Positions 1 to 6,164 of a stretch of 20,887 nt of DNA are shown one piece after another; within the stretch, counting starts at the first letter, position 1; each line of letters begins with the position of its first letter. The stretch covers positions 1-20,887 of the forward strand of contig JAICQC010000023.1 of NCBI GenBank assembly GCA_025938055.1, read 5' to 3'. The DNA comes from Anaerolineales bacterium. GTDB taxonomy: Bacteria > Chloroflexota > Anaerolineae > Anaerolineales > Villigracilaceae. The notes below the pieces were generated by a model that did no database searches, had not been told where the DNA came from, and worked only from the letters and a program-made list of their open reading frames with translations. Made by a program: the position numbers and the translations under genes.

Positions 1-755
1 AACCCGACCTGGGCGTAGAATCGCGAGATCGGGACAAGAGTCATTTGTAAGGGAACCACCTGCAAACCGACCAGTAACGCGAAGAGCAGGAAGCGTCCTT
101 TGAAGTCCAGCCAGGCGAAGGCATAGCCGGCAAAGGCCGCAAACAGAATGGGCAGCAAGGTGGCAGGGATCGTGACCAGCAGGCTGTTGACGAACGCCCG
201 TCCCATGCCGCGTGGATTGAGAATATCGCGCGCGGTACAGCTCAGATTCGGCGGCTGGGTTCCGGCGGCACAGTCTGCCCGGTATGTGTTGTTGCCGCGA
301 TACCCTACGATCGCGTCAATATAGTTATTGAAGGTGAACTGTGATGCCTTTTCCTGCCCGGCCTCTCTGAGATAGGTAGCGATCTCGGCGGCTTCTTGGG
401 CGCTTGGAAGCGGGTTATCGCCCATGTGTGGCTGGCCGTTGATATCGCGGCGGAGCAGCGCGAGCAACTGCAGAGAACGTGGATACTGGGCGATAACGTC
501 CGGATTGGTGAGGTCCGCTTGCGGGATCGCTGTTCCATCTGCGCCGTGGCACTCCGCACAGGACGTCGCATACGGACCACCGACTGCTTGCGAACCGAAA
601 ACGGTCCACCATCCCGAACTCCGAACCGCCTCTGGAGGGCGCAGGGAGGTGACCAGCAATCCCAGGGTTGGCACGATCCAGATGATCATGGTCAGGATGA
701 TGATCACATGAGTCGGCACCTTGTTGAGCAGTTTGTTGATGTGTTCCCTGTTCAT
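1..755 (-). CDS. MalG/AglG-like sugar ABC permease with an inserted cytochrome c domain (partial, C-terminus off left edge)
   Basis: Inner-membrane permease of a carbohydrate ABC importer; 251 residues are visible and the frame stays open to the left edge. TM1 is about residues 16-37 and is followed by SLRPPEAVRSSGWWTVF, typical of AglG-type permeases. The normal family sequence resumes near QFTFNNYIDAIV (139-150) and GRAFVNSLLVTIPATLLPIL (185-204), then TM2/TM3 to LVGLQVVPLQMTLVP. Between them lies extra sequence holding CAECH (Cys66, Cys69, His70), a possible axial Met111 and a helix AEIATYLREAG, which reads as a compact mono-haem cytochrome c domain. A further Cys pair (162, 173) sits in the same loop. 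The start is the ATG at 755, overlapping the upstream permease stop (ATGA), with AGGAGG at 763-768. The conserved EAA loop lies beyond the edge. Permease identity is secure; the haem domain is inferred from motif, spacing and topology. Confidence 0.88.
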   Translation of the reverse strand, partial: MNREHINKLLNKVPTHVIIILTMIIWIVPTLGLLVTSLRPPEAVRSSGWWTVFGSQAVGGPYATSCAECHGADGTAIPQADLTNPDVIAQYPRSLQLLALLRRDINGQPHMGDNPLPSAQEAAEIATYLREAGQEKASQFTFNNYIDAIVGYRGNNTYRADCAAGTQPPNLSCTARDILNPRGMGRAFVNSLLVTIPATLLPILFAAFAGYAFAWLDFKGRFLLFALLVGLQVVPLQMTLVPISRFYAQVG

Positions 756-1789
756 CGCGTTGCCTCCTGCTCCATGAATCTCTTGATGTTATAGTAAATG
801 AATGGAATGATCGCAATCACCAGGACCACCGCCACAGCCGTACCGCGCCCGACATTGAAATTTTTGTACATTTCCGTGTACATGCGGTTCGCGATCACAT
901 CGGTCTGGAAGTTGCCGCCGGTCATGACATACACAAGATCGAACAACTTCAGCACATTGATCACCATGGTGGTGACCACGACTGTAATGGTTGGGAGGAT
1001 GATGGGAACCATGATCCTCCAAAACACGGTCCACTCCGTGGCACCATCCACGCGCGCCGCTTCCAGGATCTCATCCGGAACCGACTTTAACGCCGCTGCC
1101 AGAATGGTCATGCAAAAACCGGACCAGATCCAGATGCCTACGATAATGATCATATAGGTGTTGATCGGGGTTGTGGACAGCCAGGCAATCGGTCTACCCC
1201 CTAGCGATGTGATGATGGAGTTCAACAAGCCGATCTGGGTTTGCGAGGTGCCGTAGTCATAGACAAACTTCCAGATGACCCCGGCGCCCACAAAGGAGAT
1301 TGCCATGGGCATGAAAATGATGGCTTTTGCCAGCGCCTCATATTTCACCTTGTCTGCCAGCACGGCAAACCCCAGCCCCACCGATACGGTTCCGAATACC
1401 ATGACAATAATCCATTTTATGGTATTGCCATACGAGGAGCTCCAGAACGAATTCCAAAACGCCCCGGGCGAGCTGGTGTTAAATTCGGCTGTCAGGGCAT
1501 AGCGGTAATTCTCAAAGACTCCCCAGCATGGCTGCCCTTCCCGGCATGTTGTGGCTGCGGAGGCTGTGCCGTCCCGGTTCTGAAAACTTAAGCCGATGGT
1601 GTTGATCATCGGGTAGACGATGAAAAATGACATCACAAGTAGAGCTGGCAGGAGATATAGCCAGGGGATTAACGGACCCTGCTTCATGATCTCGGGGACC
1701 GGTGGGGCAGAGGATGCTCTCACCGGTTTTCTTTTCACAGCGAGTTCGGGTGTTGTGGCAGGTTTGGAGATATCCTGCGGTGTGGCCAT
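752..1789 (-). CDS. MalF/AglF-like sugar ABC transporter permease
   Basis: Inner-membrane permease (345 residues) that pairs with the downstream MalG-like protein to carry a sugar delivered by the binding lipoprotein. After a Pro/Ala-rich cytoplasmic N-terminus, TM1 spans about 40-65. An extracytoplasmic loop follows with a Cys pair (CREGQPC, residues 82-88) and VFENYRYAL, then the permease core. The EAA loop that docks on the ATPase is at about 239-262 (EILEAARVDGATEWTVFWRI). The length is a little above the usual 290-320 because of the N-terminal extension and the enlarged loop. The ATG at 1789 has AGGAGG at 1795-1800. The stop overlaps the next start by ATGA, so the two permeases should be translationally coupled. 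No ATP-binding subunit is in the window; a shared MsmK-type ATPase elsewhere, or a gene beyond the left edge, would be needed. Confidence 0.93.
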   Translation of the reverse strand: MATPQDISKPATTPELAVKRKPVRASSAPPVPEIMKQGPLIPWLYLLPALLVMSFFIVYPMINTIGLSFQNRDGTASAATTCREGQPCWGVFENYRYALTAEFNTSSPGAFWNSFWSSSYGNTIKWIIVMVFGTVSVGLGFAVLADKVKYEALAKAIIFMPMAISFVGAGVIWKFVYDYGTSQTQIGLLNSIITSLGGRPIAWLSTTPINTYMIIIVGIWIWSGFCMTILAAALKSVPDEILEAARVDGATEWTVFWRIMVPIILPTITVVVTTMVINVLKLFDLVYVMTGGNFQTDVIANRMYTEMYKNFNVGRGTAVAVVLVIAIIPFIYYNIKRFMEQEATR

Positions 1790-1912
1790 CTCAGCCTCCT
1801 GTAGTAGTTATAAAGAGAGCCAAAAAATGACATCATCATTGAGTGGGCGGAAGATTTTTCCATGTTCCCGATCTCTACATTGCCCTGTGATGCCATCGTC
1901 TTTTCTAAACAA

Positions 1913-1946
1913 TCGTGGGGACGCCTCCTTGGAGGCGTCCCCACGA
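1913..1946 (-). terminator. Perfect 16-bp inverted repeat between binding-protein and permease genes
   Basis: Arms 1913-1928 and 1931-1946 are exact reverse complements with two bases between them (GC-rich, TCGTGGGGACGCCTCC). It begins about ten bases after the binding-protein stop. On the minus strand only a weak U-tract follows (ATTGTTTAG). Such intercistronic stems in MalE-like operons commonly cause partial termination or protect the upstream message, giving more binding protein than permease; that role is inferred here. Confidence 0.6.
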
Positions 1947-1955
1947 GCGAAATGT

Positions 1956-3350
1956 TTATTGACTAAGGCCACTCGCCTGGGCTTCGGCAAGCCCGGACAA
2001 GATCGAGGCTAGATCGCCGCCGTTCACGAATTCCGAAATTCCCTGGAATTCAGCGGAGCCAAAGCCACCGGGGATGGTGTCACCGATGTCGGTGGTAAAG
2101 CCCTGGGTCGTGGCGATGGCATCGCCCAGCTTCTGGAGCGCCGGGTCTACGTAGTTGCCAGCTGCACCCTTGTTCGGGGAGAGACCAAAGGTCGCTGCAG
2201 CCCAGTTTGCACCACCCTGCGCCGAGGACAGGTAAGCGACCAGTGCCTGGACCGCCGGTGTATCTGCGAACGCCATCATCGGCTCGACAGACCCTTGCAG
2301 GCCCTGGATACCGGGGACGACAAAGAAGTCATAATCAGCGCCTTGCTGCAGATTGGGGAACTGCGTGGCAATTTCTCCACCTGCGAAGCCCGACTGCTTG
2401 ACCATCATGGCTTCCGGAGGATCAGCGAACGGCTTGTAGATGGCTTCGAGGAAGGGCGTGGAAAGAGTGCCCTGTGCGCCGCCAACCGTATATGCTTCAT
2501 CCATAGCCCATGCGCCGTAGGTCTCATACGCCTGCTGGACGCCGGGGTCATTATAAGGAACGCTGCCATCAATGACGCCATTCACGAAGTCAGGACCCTG
2601 CTGTACCAACATGATATCCTGCACAAAGTCTGTGCCGGTCCAGCCGGTGGCGTCGCCGGATTCGAAGCCCATGCTCCAGGGCACATTGCCGTCAGCAACC
2701 ATTTGCTCGACGAGGGCATCCAGTTCCTCCCAGGTGGTCGGAACCGTATAACCAAGTGCCTCGAAGTTTGACGGGCTGTACCAGATGATGGACTTGACAT
2801 CTGCTTTGATGGGCAGACCCAGCCACTGTCCGTCGATGGTCATAGGTGCCAGGAAGAAATCACCATAACTGGCTGCATCTGCGCCAAGGGTATCCATCGG
2901 TATCAGTTGATCCTGGTACTGCACCAGTTGAGAGACCTGCCAGAAGGCAACATCCGGCGGTGTACCAGCCTGGACGCGTGTATCCAGCAGAGCCTGGTCA
3001 CGGGTGGACTCTGGTCTCAATACGATACCGCAGGCATCAATAAGAGGCTGCAGCACCTGATTGAGTGCCTCTTCTTCCACGCCCGCCCACTGATAGAGCA
3101 TGCTGATCTCATCACCCGCCTGTGCACCTTTACAGTCAATTTCACCAGCCACGGGCGCTTCGGTTGCGGCTTCCGTGGGGGCTTCAGTGGCTGGCATTTC
3201 GGTAGCTGGCATTTCAGTAGCCGGCATTTCAGTTGCAGGCATCTCTGTTGCCGGCATCTCTGTGGGCGCTTCCGTTGCCTGCGGTCCACATGCTGCCAGA
3301 AGCATCATGAACAGAACGAGCAGGCTCAACATCTTGCTGTTTTTAAACAT
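1956..3350 (-). CDS. Extracellular sugar-binding lipoprotein of the ABC importer (AglE/MalE-like, SBP family 1)
   Basis: A 464-residue lipoprotein expected to sit on the outer face of the membrane and deliver a sugar to the two permeases encoded downstream. The signal peptide ends in a lipobox (LLAAC, Cys21). A flexible Pro/Thr/Glu-rich linker follows, containing five tandem MPATE units (32-56). The binding domain starts near residue 70 (CKGAQAGDEISMLYQWAG) and includes the family-1 hallmarks PPDVAFWQ and IPMDTLG. The likely ligand class is alpha-glucosides or oligosaccharides, judging from the AglFG-type permeases, but the sequence does not fix the sugar. The ATG at 3350 has AGGAG at 3358-3362 with a seven-base spacer. 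It lies downstream of the LacI-type gene and probably has its own promoter. Confidence 0.92.
   Translation of the reverse strand: MFKNSKMLSLLVLFMMLLAACGPQATEAPTEMPATEMPATEMPATEMPATEMPATEAPTEAATEAPVAGEIDCKGAQAGDEISMLYQWAGVEEEALNQVLQPLIDACGIVLRPESTRDQALLDTRVQAGTPPDVAFWQVSQLVQYQDQLIPMDTLGADAASYGDFFLAPMTIDGQWLGLPIKADVKSIIWYSPSNFEALGYTVPTTWEELDALVEQMVADGNVPWSMGFESGDATGWTGTDFVQDIMLVQQGPDFVNGVIDGSVPYNDPGVQQAYETYGAWAMDEAYTVGGAQGTLSTPFLEAIYKPFADPPEAMMVKQSGFAGGEIATQFPNLQQGADYDFFVVPGIQGLQGSVEPMMAFADTPAVQALVAYLSSAQGGANWAAATFGLSPNKGAAGNYVDPALQKLGDAIATTQGFTTDIGDTIPGGFGSAEFQGISEFVNGGDLASILSGLAEAQASGLSQ
3183..3257 (-). repeat. Five tandem 15-bp units coding MPATE in the lipoprotein linker
   Basis: Five consecutive 15-bp units encode Met-Pro-Ala-Thr-Glu just behind the lipid-anchored cysteine. 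The copies differ at synonymous positions (GCT/GCC/GCA-type changes), so the array is not freshly expanded. It acts as a spacer between the membrane anchor and the sugar-binding domain. It is a candidate for slipped-strand length change. Confidence 0.9.
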
Positions 3351-3443
3351 ATCCTCTTCTCCTAATTTATATCGAATAGGTTGAACTGATCTCTAACAGC
3401 TTGCAATATCATCGAACATCATTTTGCGATTCGAACCACCTCC

Positions 3444-3471
3444 TTTATAAGCATGTGTTAACAACCTGAAA
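3444..3471 (-). promoter_or_regulatory. Possible promoter of the importer operon with an 8-bp palindrome in the spacer
   Basis: On the minus strand TTTCAG (3466-3471) and TATAAA (3444-3449) are 16 bases apart. The spacer contains the palindrome TGTTAACA (3456-3463), which shares the GTGTTA half-site of the stronger palindrome in front of the LacI-type gene. The -35 is poor, so this is a moderate call. Confidence 0.4.
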
Positions 3472-3507
3472 GAGAAGAATGCGGCTCACTATGTTGGAAC
3501 GGCGTGG

Positions 3508-4530
3508 CTACATACTCGATTGTCTGGGTATCAGGCTGGATTCCAGCAACAATGAAGCGTCGTTCAGTCCTTCGCCCTGAATGATGCGGATCAAGCGTTC
3601 TCCGCCAGCCCAGCCCAGGCCGAAGGCAGGTAAGTGAATTGTGGTCAGTGGGGGATCGTAATACTCTGCGAGGGGGATGTCGTCGAAGCCAACCACCGCG
3701 ATATCCTGTGGGATGCGCAGTCCGGCTTCCTTGATGGCAAGGATGGCGCCCATAGCCACCACATCACTCGCCACGAACACGGCTGTCAATCGCGGTGTTA
3801 TTTGCAGCAGGGTTTTCATGGCATCGAAGCCGCTGGCGGGAGTGTAGTTGCCTGCCTTGATGAGTGACCTGTCGACCGGGAGCTTTGCCTTCTTAAGTGC
3901 CTTCACATATCCGGCACGGCGCTGCTGTGCAGATGTGTAATCCAGCGGGGCATTCGTGATCATGCCGATGCGCTGGTACCCGCATTCAATTAAATGATCA
4001 ACTGCCAGTTCCGCGCCGGCAGTTGCATTGACATCCACAAAGGGGATGTCGGTATCTGGCAATTGACCCATAAGCATGATGGGAACATGGCGTTGATGCA
4101 GAGTCATCAGCGCCGCGTCATCCTGACGGGGACCCGATAACAAGATTCCATCGACATGATTTTCTGTTATCAAGCGTGCATAGCCTCCGGTGTCGTTCGG
4201 ATCAACAGGTTTCAAAAGGACGTGGAAACCCTGTTGCATCGCTGCCTGTTCCACGCCCAGAATGACCTGGGGAAGAAAGGCATCGGTGAAAATCTGCTCA
4301 GGTGACTGACAAAGTACAAGCCCGATCGTGTATGATTTTCCACTGACAAGTTTTTTGCCGGCGACATTGGGGGAGTAGTTGAGTTTTTTTGCCGCATCCA
4401 GTACTCGCTTGCGGGTTGCTGCGCTGATACTGACGCCAGGGACGTTGTTCAGAATGAATGAGACCGTTGTCCGCGATACATGTGCTAGTTTGGCTACATC
4501 CCTGCTGGTGGTTCGTTTCGCGGGTCTCAT
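3508..4530 (-). CDS. LacI-family transcriptional repressor of the sugar importer
   Basis: A 340-residue cytoplasmic repressor. Residues 8-29 (TSRDVAKLAHVSRTTVSFILNN) form the LacI helix-turn-helix. The hinge helix region is LNYSPNVAGKKL, and from about residue 66 (SYTIGLVLC) a periplasmic-binding-protein-like effector domain runs to the end, with the usual VDGILLSG and DIAVVGFDDIPLAEYYDPPLTTI blocks. It lies directly upstream of the binding-protein gene on the same strand (157-base gap), so control of that operon in response to a sugar is the obvious inference. A strong promoter lies before it with a palindrome at the expected start of transcription, pointing to autorepression. No convincing Shine-Dalgarno sequence precedes the ATG at 4530, but the helix-turn-helix position fits the family start. 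Confidence 0.95.
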   Translation of the reverse strand: MRPAKRTTSRDVAKLAHVSRTTVSFILNNVPGVSISAATRKRVLDAAKKLNYSPNVAGKKLVSGKSYTIGLVLCQSPEQIFTDAFLPQVILGVEQAAMQQGFHVLLKPVDPNDTGGYARLITENHVDGILLSGPRQDDAALMTLHQRHVPIMLMGQLPDTDIPFVDVNATAGAELAVDHLIECGYQRIGMITNAPLDYTSAQQRRAGYVKALKKAKLPVDRSLIKAGNYTPASGFDAMKTLLQITPRLTAVFVASDVVAMGAILAIKEAGLRIPQDIAVVGFDDIPLAEYYDPPLTTIHLPAFGLGWAGGERLIRIIQGEGLNDASLLLESSLIPRQSSM

Positions 4531-4544
4531 AAGCGTTGAGTTAC

Positions 4545-4556
4545 TAACACGTGTTA
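4545..4556. promoter_or_regulatory. LacI-type operator palindrome
   Basis: TAACACGTGTTA is a perfect 12-bp palindrome with the central CG typical of LacI-family operators. It lies immediately after the -10 box at 4564-4569, overlapping or abutting the predicted transcription start, where a bound repressor would block initiation. Confidence 0.7.
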
Positions 4557-4563
4557 CTACTTT

Positions 4564-4592
4564 AGTATAAGGAATTCAAAGACGTTTGTCAA
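4564..4592 (-). promoter_or_regulatory. Sigma70-type promoter of the LacI-family gene
   Basis: Reading the minus strand, TTGACA (4587-4592) and TATACT (4564-4569) are separated by exactly 17 bases. The predicted start is near 4557, next to the operator palindrome, giving a leader of roughly 27 bases before the ATG at 4530. Confidence 0.8.
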
Positions 4593-4612
4593 GTGTTTCA
4601 TCACCCCGAAGG

Positions 4613-5491
4613 CTAGATGGGTTTTTCGCGGCTTGCAATCATCAGTCCCAGCCCGATCAGCACGCCCCCCAGGAGGAAGAGCGGAGTGATTTGTTCCCCC
4701 AGAAAGAGCCAGCCCAGGAGGGTGCCTACTACTGGCTGCGCAAAGAACGTAAGCGATGCCAGGCTGGCATCCACGAACGCGAAGGCAGTATTCCACAGGA
4801 CCATTGCCAGTGCGGTCGAGATCACGCCGAGAAACAGCACGCCTCCCACAACGCCGAGGCTGATCTCTCCAACTCCCACCATCCCCAGTTCCCACGCGCC
4901 AGCGGGCATAGCAACTGGCAGCCCTCCCAGAAACGCGACCAAGCTAAAGAGCAGAATGTCAATCCTCTGAGTCGTTTTGCGTACCAGTACCGAATACAAC
5001 GCCCATGTGATGGCAGCACCGATGAGCAGCAGATTCCCAAGGAACAGGTCGGGGTCCAACTGCGCCGAGCGCGGATCGATGACGGCGACAACACCCAGCG
5101 TGGCGAGCAGAAGCGACGCCAATCGCAGCGGTGTGATCCTCTCCTTGAGCAGGAGCGATGCAAAGACCAACACAAAGGCAGGCGTGGCAGACGTCACCAG
5201 TGAACCATTTGCCGCCGTGGAAAGTTTGGTGCCCAGGAACTGCAGGCTGAGCGAAACGCCATAGCCCACAAAGCCGACGCCGAGGACTTGTAATAATTGT
5301 CTCCGGGAAAGGCTGGGAAAACCCCACGGCAGCAGGACAACTCCAAGGGTGAGTGCACCTAAAATGAGTCGAAGGGAAACGAGGGAAAAGGGAGGGATGA
5401 TCTCCAGCACGACTTTGCTGACTACATACATCCCGCCCCAGATGGATGCCGCGCTGAGACCGCAAAGAATACCCAGGACCGTTTTGTTCAT
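4613..5491 (-). CDS. EamA/DMT-superfamily transporter
   Basis: A 292-residue inner-membrane protein of the drug/metabolite transporter superfamily with two EamA repeats of about five helices each (roughly 8-140 and 153-288). Typical family blocks are visible: SAASIWGGMYVVSK at the start of repeat one, SLRLILGALTL, and in repeat two ALVWNTAF-like and FLGEQITPLFLLGGVLIGLGL. Members usually export amino acids or other small metabolites; the substrate cannot be read from sequence. The ATG at 5491 lacks a Shine-Dalgarno sequence. A promoter-like pair lies just upstream (5501-5528), its -10 nine bases from the ATG. The gene ends about 20 bases before the LacI promoter and is probably a separate unit. 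Confidence 0.9.
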   Translation of the reverse strand: MNKTVLGILCGLSAASIWGGMYVVSKVVLEIIPPFSLVSLRLILGALTLGVVLLPWGFPSLSRRQLLQVLGVGFVGYGVSLSLQFLGTKLSTAANGSLVTSATPAFVLVFASLLLKERITPLRLASLLLATLGVVAVIDPRSAQLDPDLFLGNLLLIGAAITWALYSVLVRKTTQRIDILLFSLVAFLGGLPVAMPAGAWELGMVGVGEISLGVVGGVLFLGVISTALAMVLWNTAFAFVDASLASLTFFAQPVVGTLLGWLFLGEQITPLFLLGGVLIGLGLMIASREKPI

Positions 5492-5500
5492 AAGAGGGCA

Positions 5501-5528
5501 ATCATAACTTTGAAATGAGCAGTGTCAT
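5501..5528 (-). promoter_or_regulatory. Possible promoter of the EamA gene, -35 inside a dispersed repeat end
   Basis: On the minus strand ATGACA (5523-5528) and TATGAT (5501-5506) are 16 bases apart. TATGAT ends nine bases before the ATG at 5491, implying a very short leader. The ATGACA hexamer is the terminal part of the repeat described at 5523-5568. Confidence 0.5.
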
Positions 5529-5568
5529 TGCGAGGCGTAGCCGAGAAATCTCCTCGCCAAGATCGCAA
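5523..5568. repeat. Partial copy of a dispersed GTCATTGCGAGG repeat
   Basis: GTCATTGCGAGG (5524-5535) followed by AATCTCCT (5547-5554) matches the left part of the complete element at 9128-9249, but the right half is missing. GCGAGG (5530-5535) can pair with CCTCGC (5552-5557), and TTGCGA with TCGCAA (5563-5568), so the remnant can form a stem-loop. It fills the gap between arfB and the EamA gene. Confidence 0.7.
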
Positions 5569-5592
5569 ACTTTTATCTGGCGTCAGTTACCG

Positions 5593-6006
5593 CTACCAAT
5601 CTTTGCTCTGCCTCATCTTCTTGATTTCCCCTTTTCTCTTCTTCTCTTTCAATCGTTCTTCTTTTGATGCCTGTGTTGGTTTGGTCTTGTGACGCCTTTT
5701 CGGTTTGACAAGCGCTTTGCGTACCAGTTCCACAAATCGTTGAATCGCATCTTCCCGGTTTTGCTCCTGCGTGCGGAAGCGCCTGGCTTCGATCAAAAGT
5801 ATGCCTTCCGTGCTGACCCGTTTGCCTGCGAGCTGGAACAAGCGCGCTTTTACATCCTCTGGCAGAGAAGCAGCCTGCACATTAAAGCGCAGCTGCGCGG
5901 CAGTCGCCACCTTGTTGACATTCTGCCCGCCGGGACCTGAGGCGCGCACAAAATCAATTTCCAGCTCGCGTTCATCGATTTGAACGGAAGGGGTGATTTC
6001 AAGCAT
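5593..6006 (-). CDS. arfB: ArfB-type peptidyl-tRNA hydrolase (ribosome rescue)
   Basis: A 137-residue release-factor-like hydrolase that frees stalled ribosomes by cleaving peptidyl-tRNA without reading a stop codon. The catalytic GGQ is at residues 26-28 within RASGPGGQNVNKVATAAQLR. The length is typical, and no codon-recognition domain is present, unlike RF1/RF2. The C-terminal third is the expected lysine/arginine-rich tail (KPKRRHKTKPTQASKEERLK onward) that enters the empty mRNA channel. No Shine-Dalgarno sequence precedes the ATG at 6006; instead TATACT lies six bases upstream, suggesting a leaderless message. There is no functional link to the neighbours. Confidence 0.95.
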   Translation of the reverse strand: MLEITPSVQIDERELEIDFVRASGPGGQNVNKVATAAQLRFNVQAASLPEDVKARLFQLAGKRVSTEGILLIEARRFRTQEQNREDAIQRFVELVRKALVKPKRRHKTKPTQASKEERLKEKKRKGEIKKMRQSKDW

Positions 6007-6008
6007 AA

Positions 6009-6026
6009 CGCAAGTATACCCTTGCG
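6009..6026 (-). promoter_or_regulatory. -10 box abutting the arfB start, inside a CGCAAG/CTTGCG inverted repeat
   Basis: TATACT on the minus strand (6013-6018) ends six bases before the arfB ATG, so transcription would begin at or very near the start codon. CGCAAG (6009-6014) and CTTGCG (6021-6026) flank it as a 6-bp inverted repeat, a possible operator. No good -35 is seen 17 bases upstream. Confidence 0.4.
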
Positions 6027-6086
6027 AAAGTTTTGATCTTTTGAATTTCCTTCTCGTGCTAACCTTCGCAAGGGGTTCTTCATAAT

Positions 6087-6140
6087 AAAATCCCTCTCCC
6101 TTTCGCGCTGAGCGGAGCGCAATCGAAGCGGGGAGAGGGA
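6087..6140 (-). terminator. Intrinsic terminator after korB, built on a repeat-like hairpin
   Basis: TCCCTCTCCC (6091-6100) and GGGAGAGGGA (6131-6140) are perfect 10-bp arms. The 30-base interior forms a second stem (GCGCT 6105-6109 with AGCGC 6116-6120). On the minus strand the stem is followed by TTTTATT, an adequate U-tract, 25 bases after the korB stop. Confidence 0.75.
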
Positions 6141-6164
6141 CAGACAGGGATATCTGGCTGCAAA

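Noticed and set aside
549..560. CxxCH motif as a separate cytochrome gene or a chance motif
   Set aside because: There is no start, stop or ribosome site separating it from the permease frame, and a fitting Met and helix follow at cytochrome-like spacing, so I kept it as an inserted domain of the permease.
415..816. 133-codon minus-strand frame over the permease junction
   Set aside because: It overlaps the MalG-like frame and the end of the MalF-like gene, has Arg/His/Pro-rich low-quality sequence, and resembles no family.
3183..3257. Tandem 15-bp repeat as a possible CRISPR fragment
   Set aside because: Units are contiguous without spacers, in frame, and encode a lipoprotein linker.
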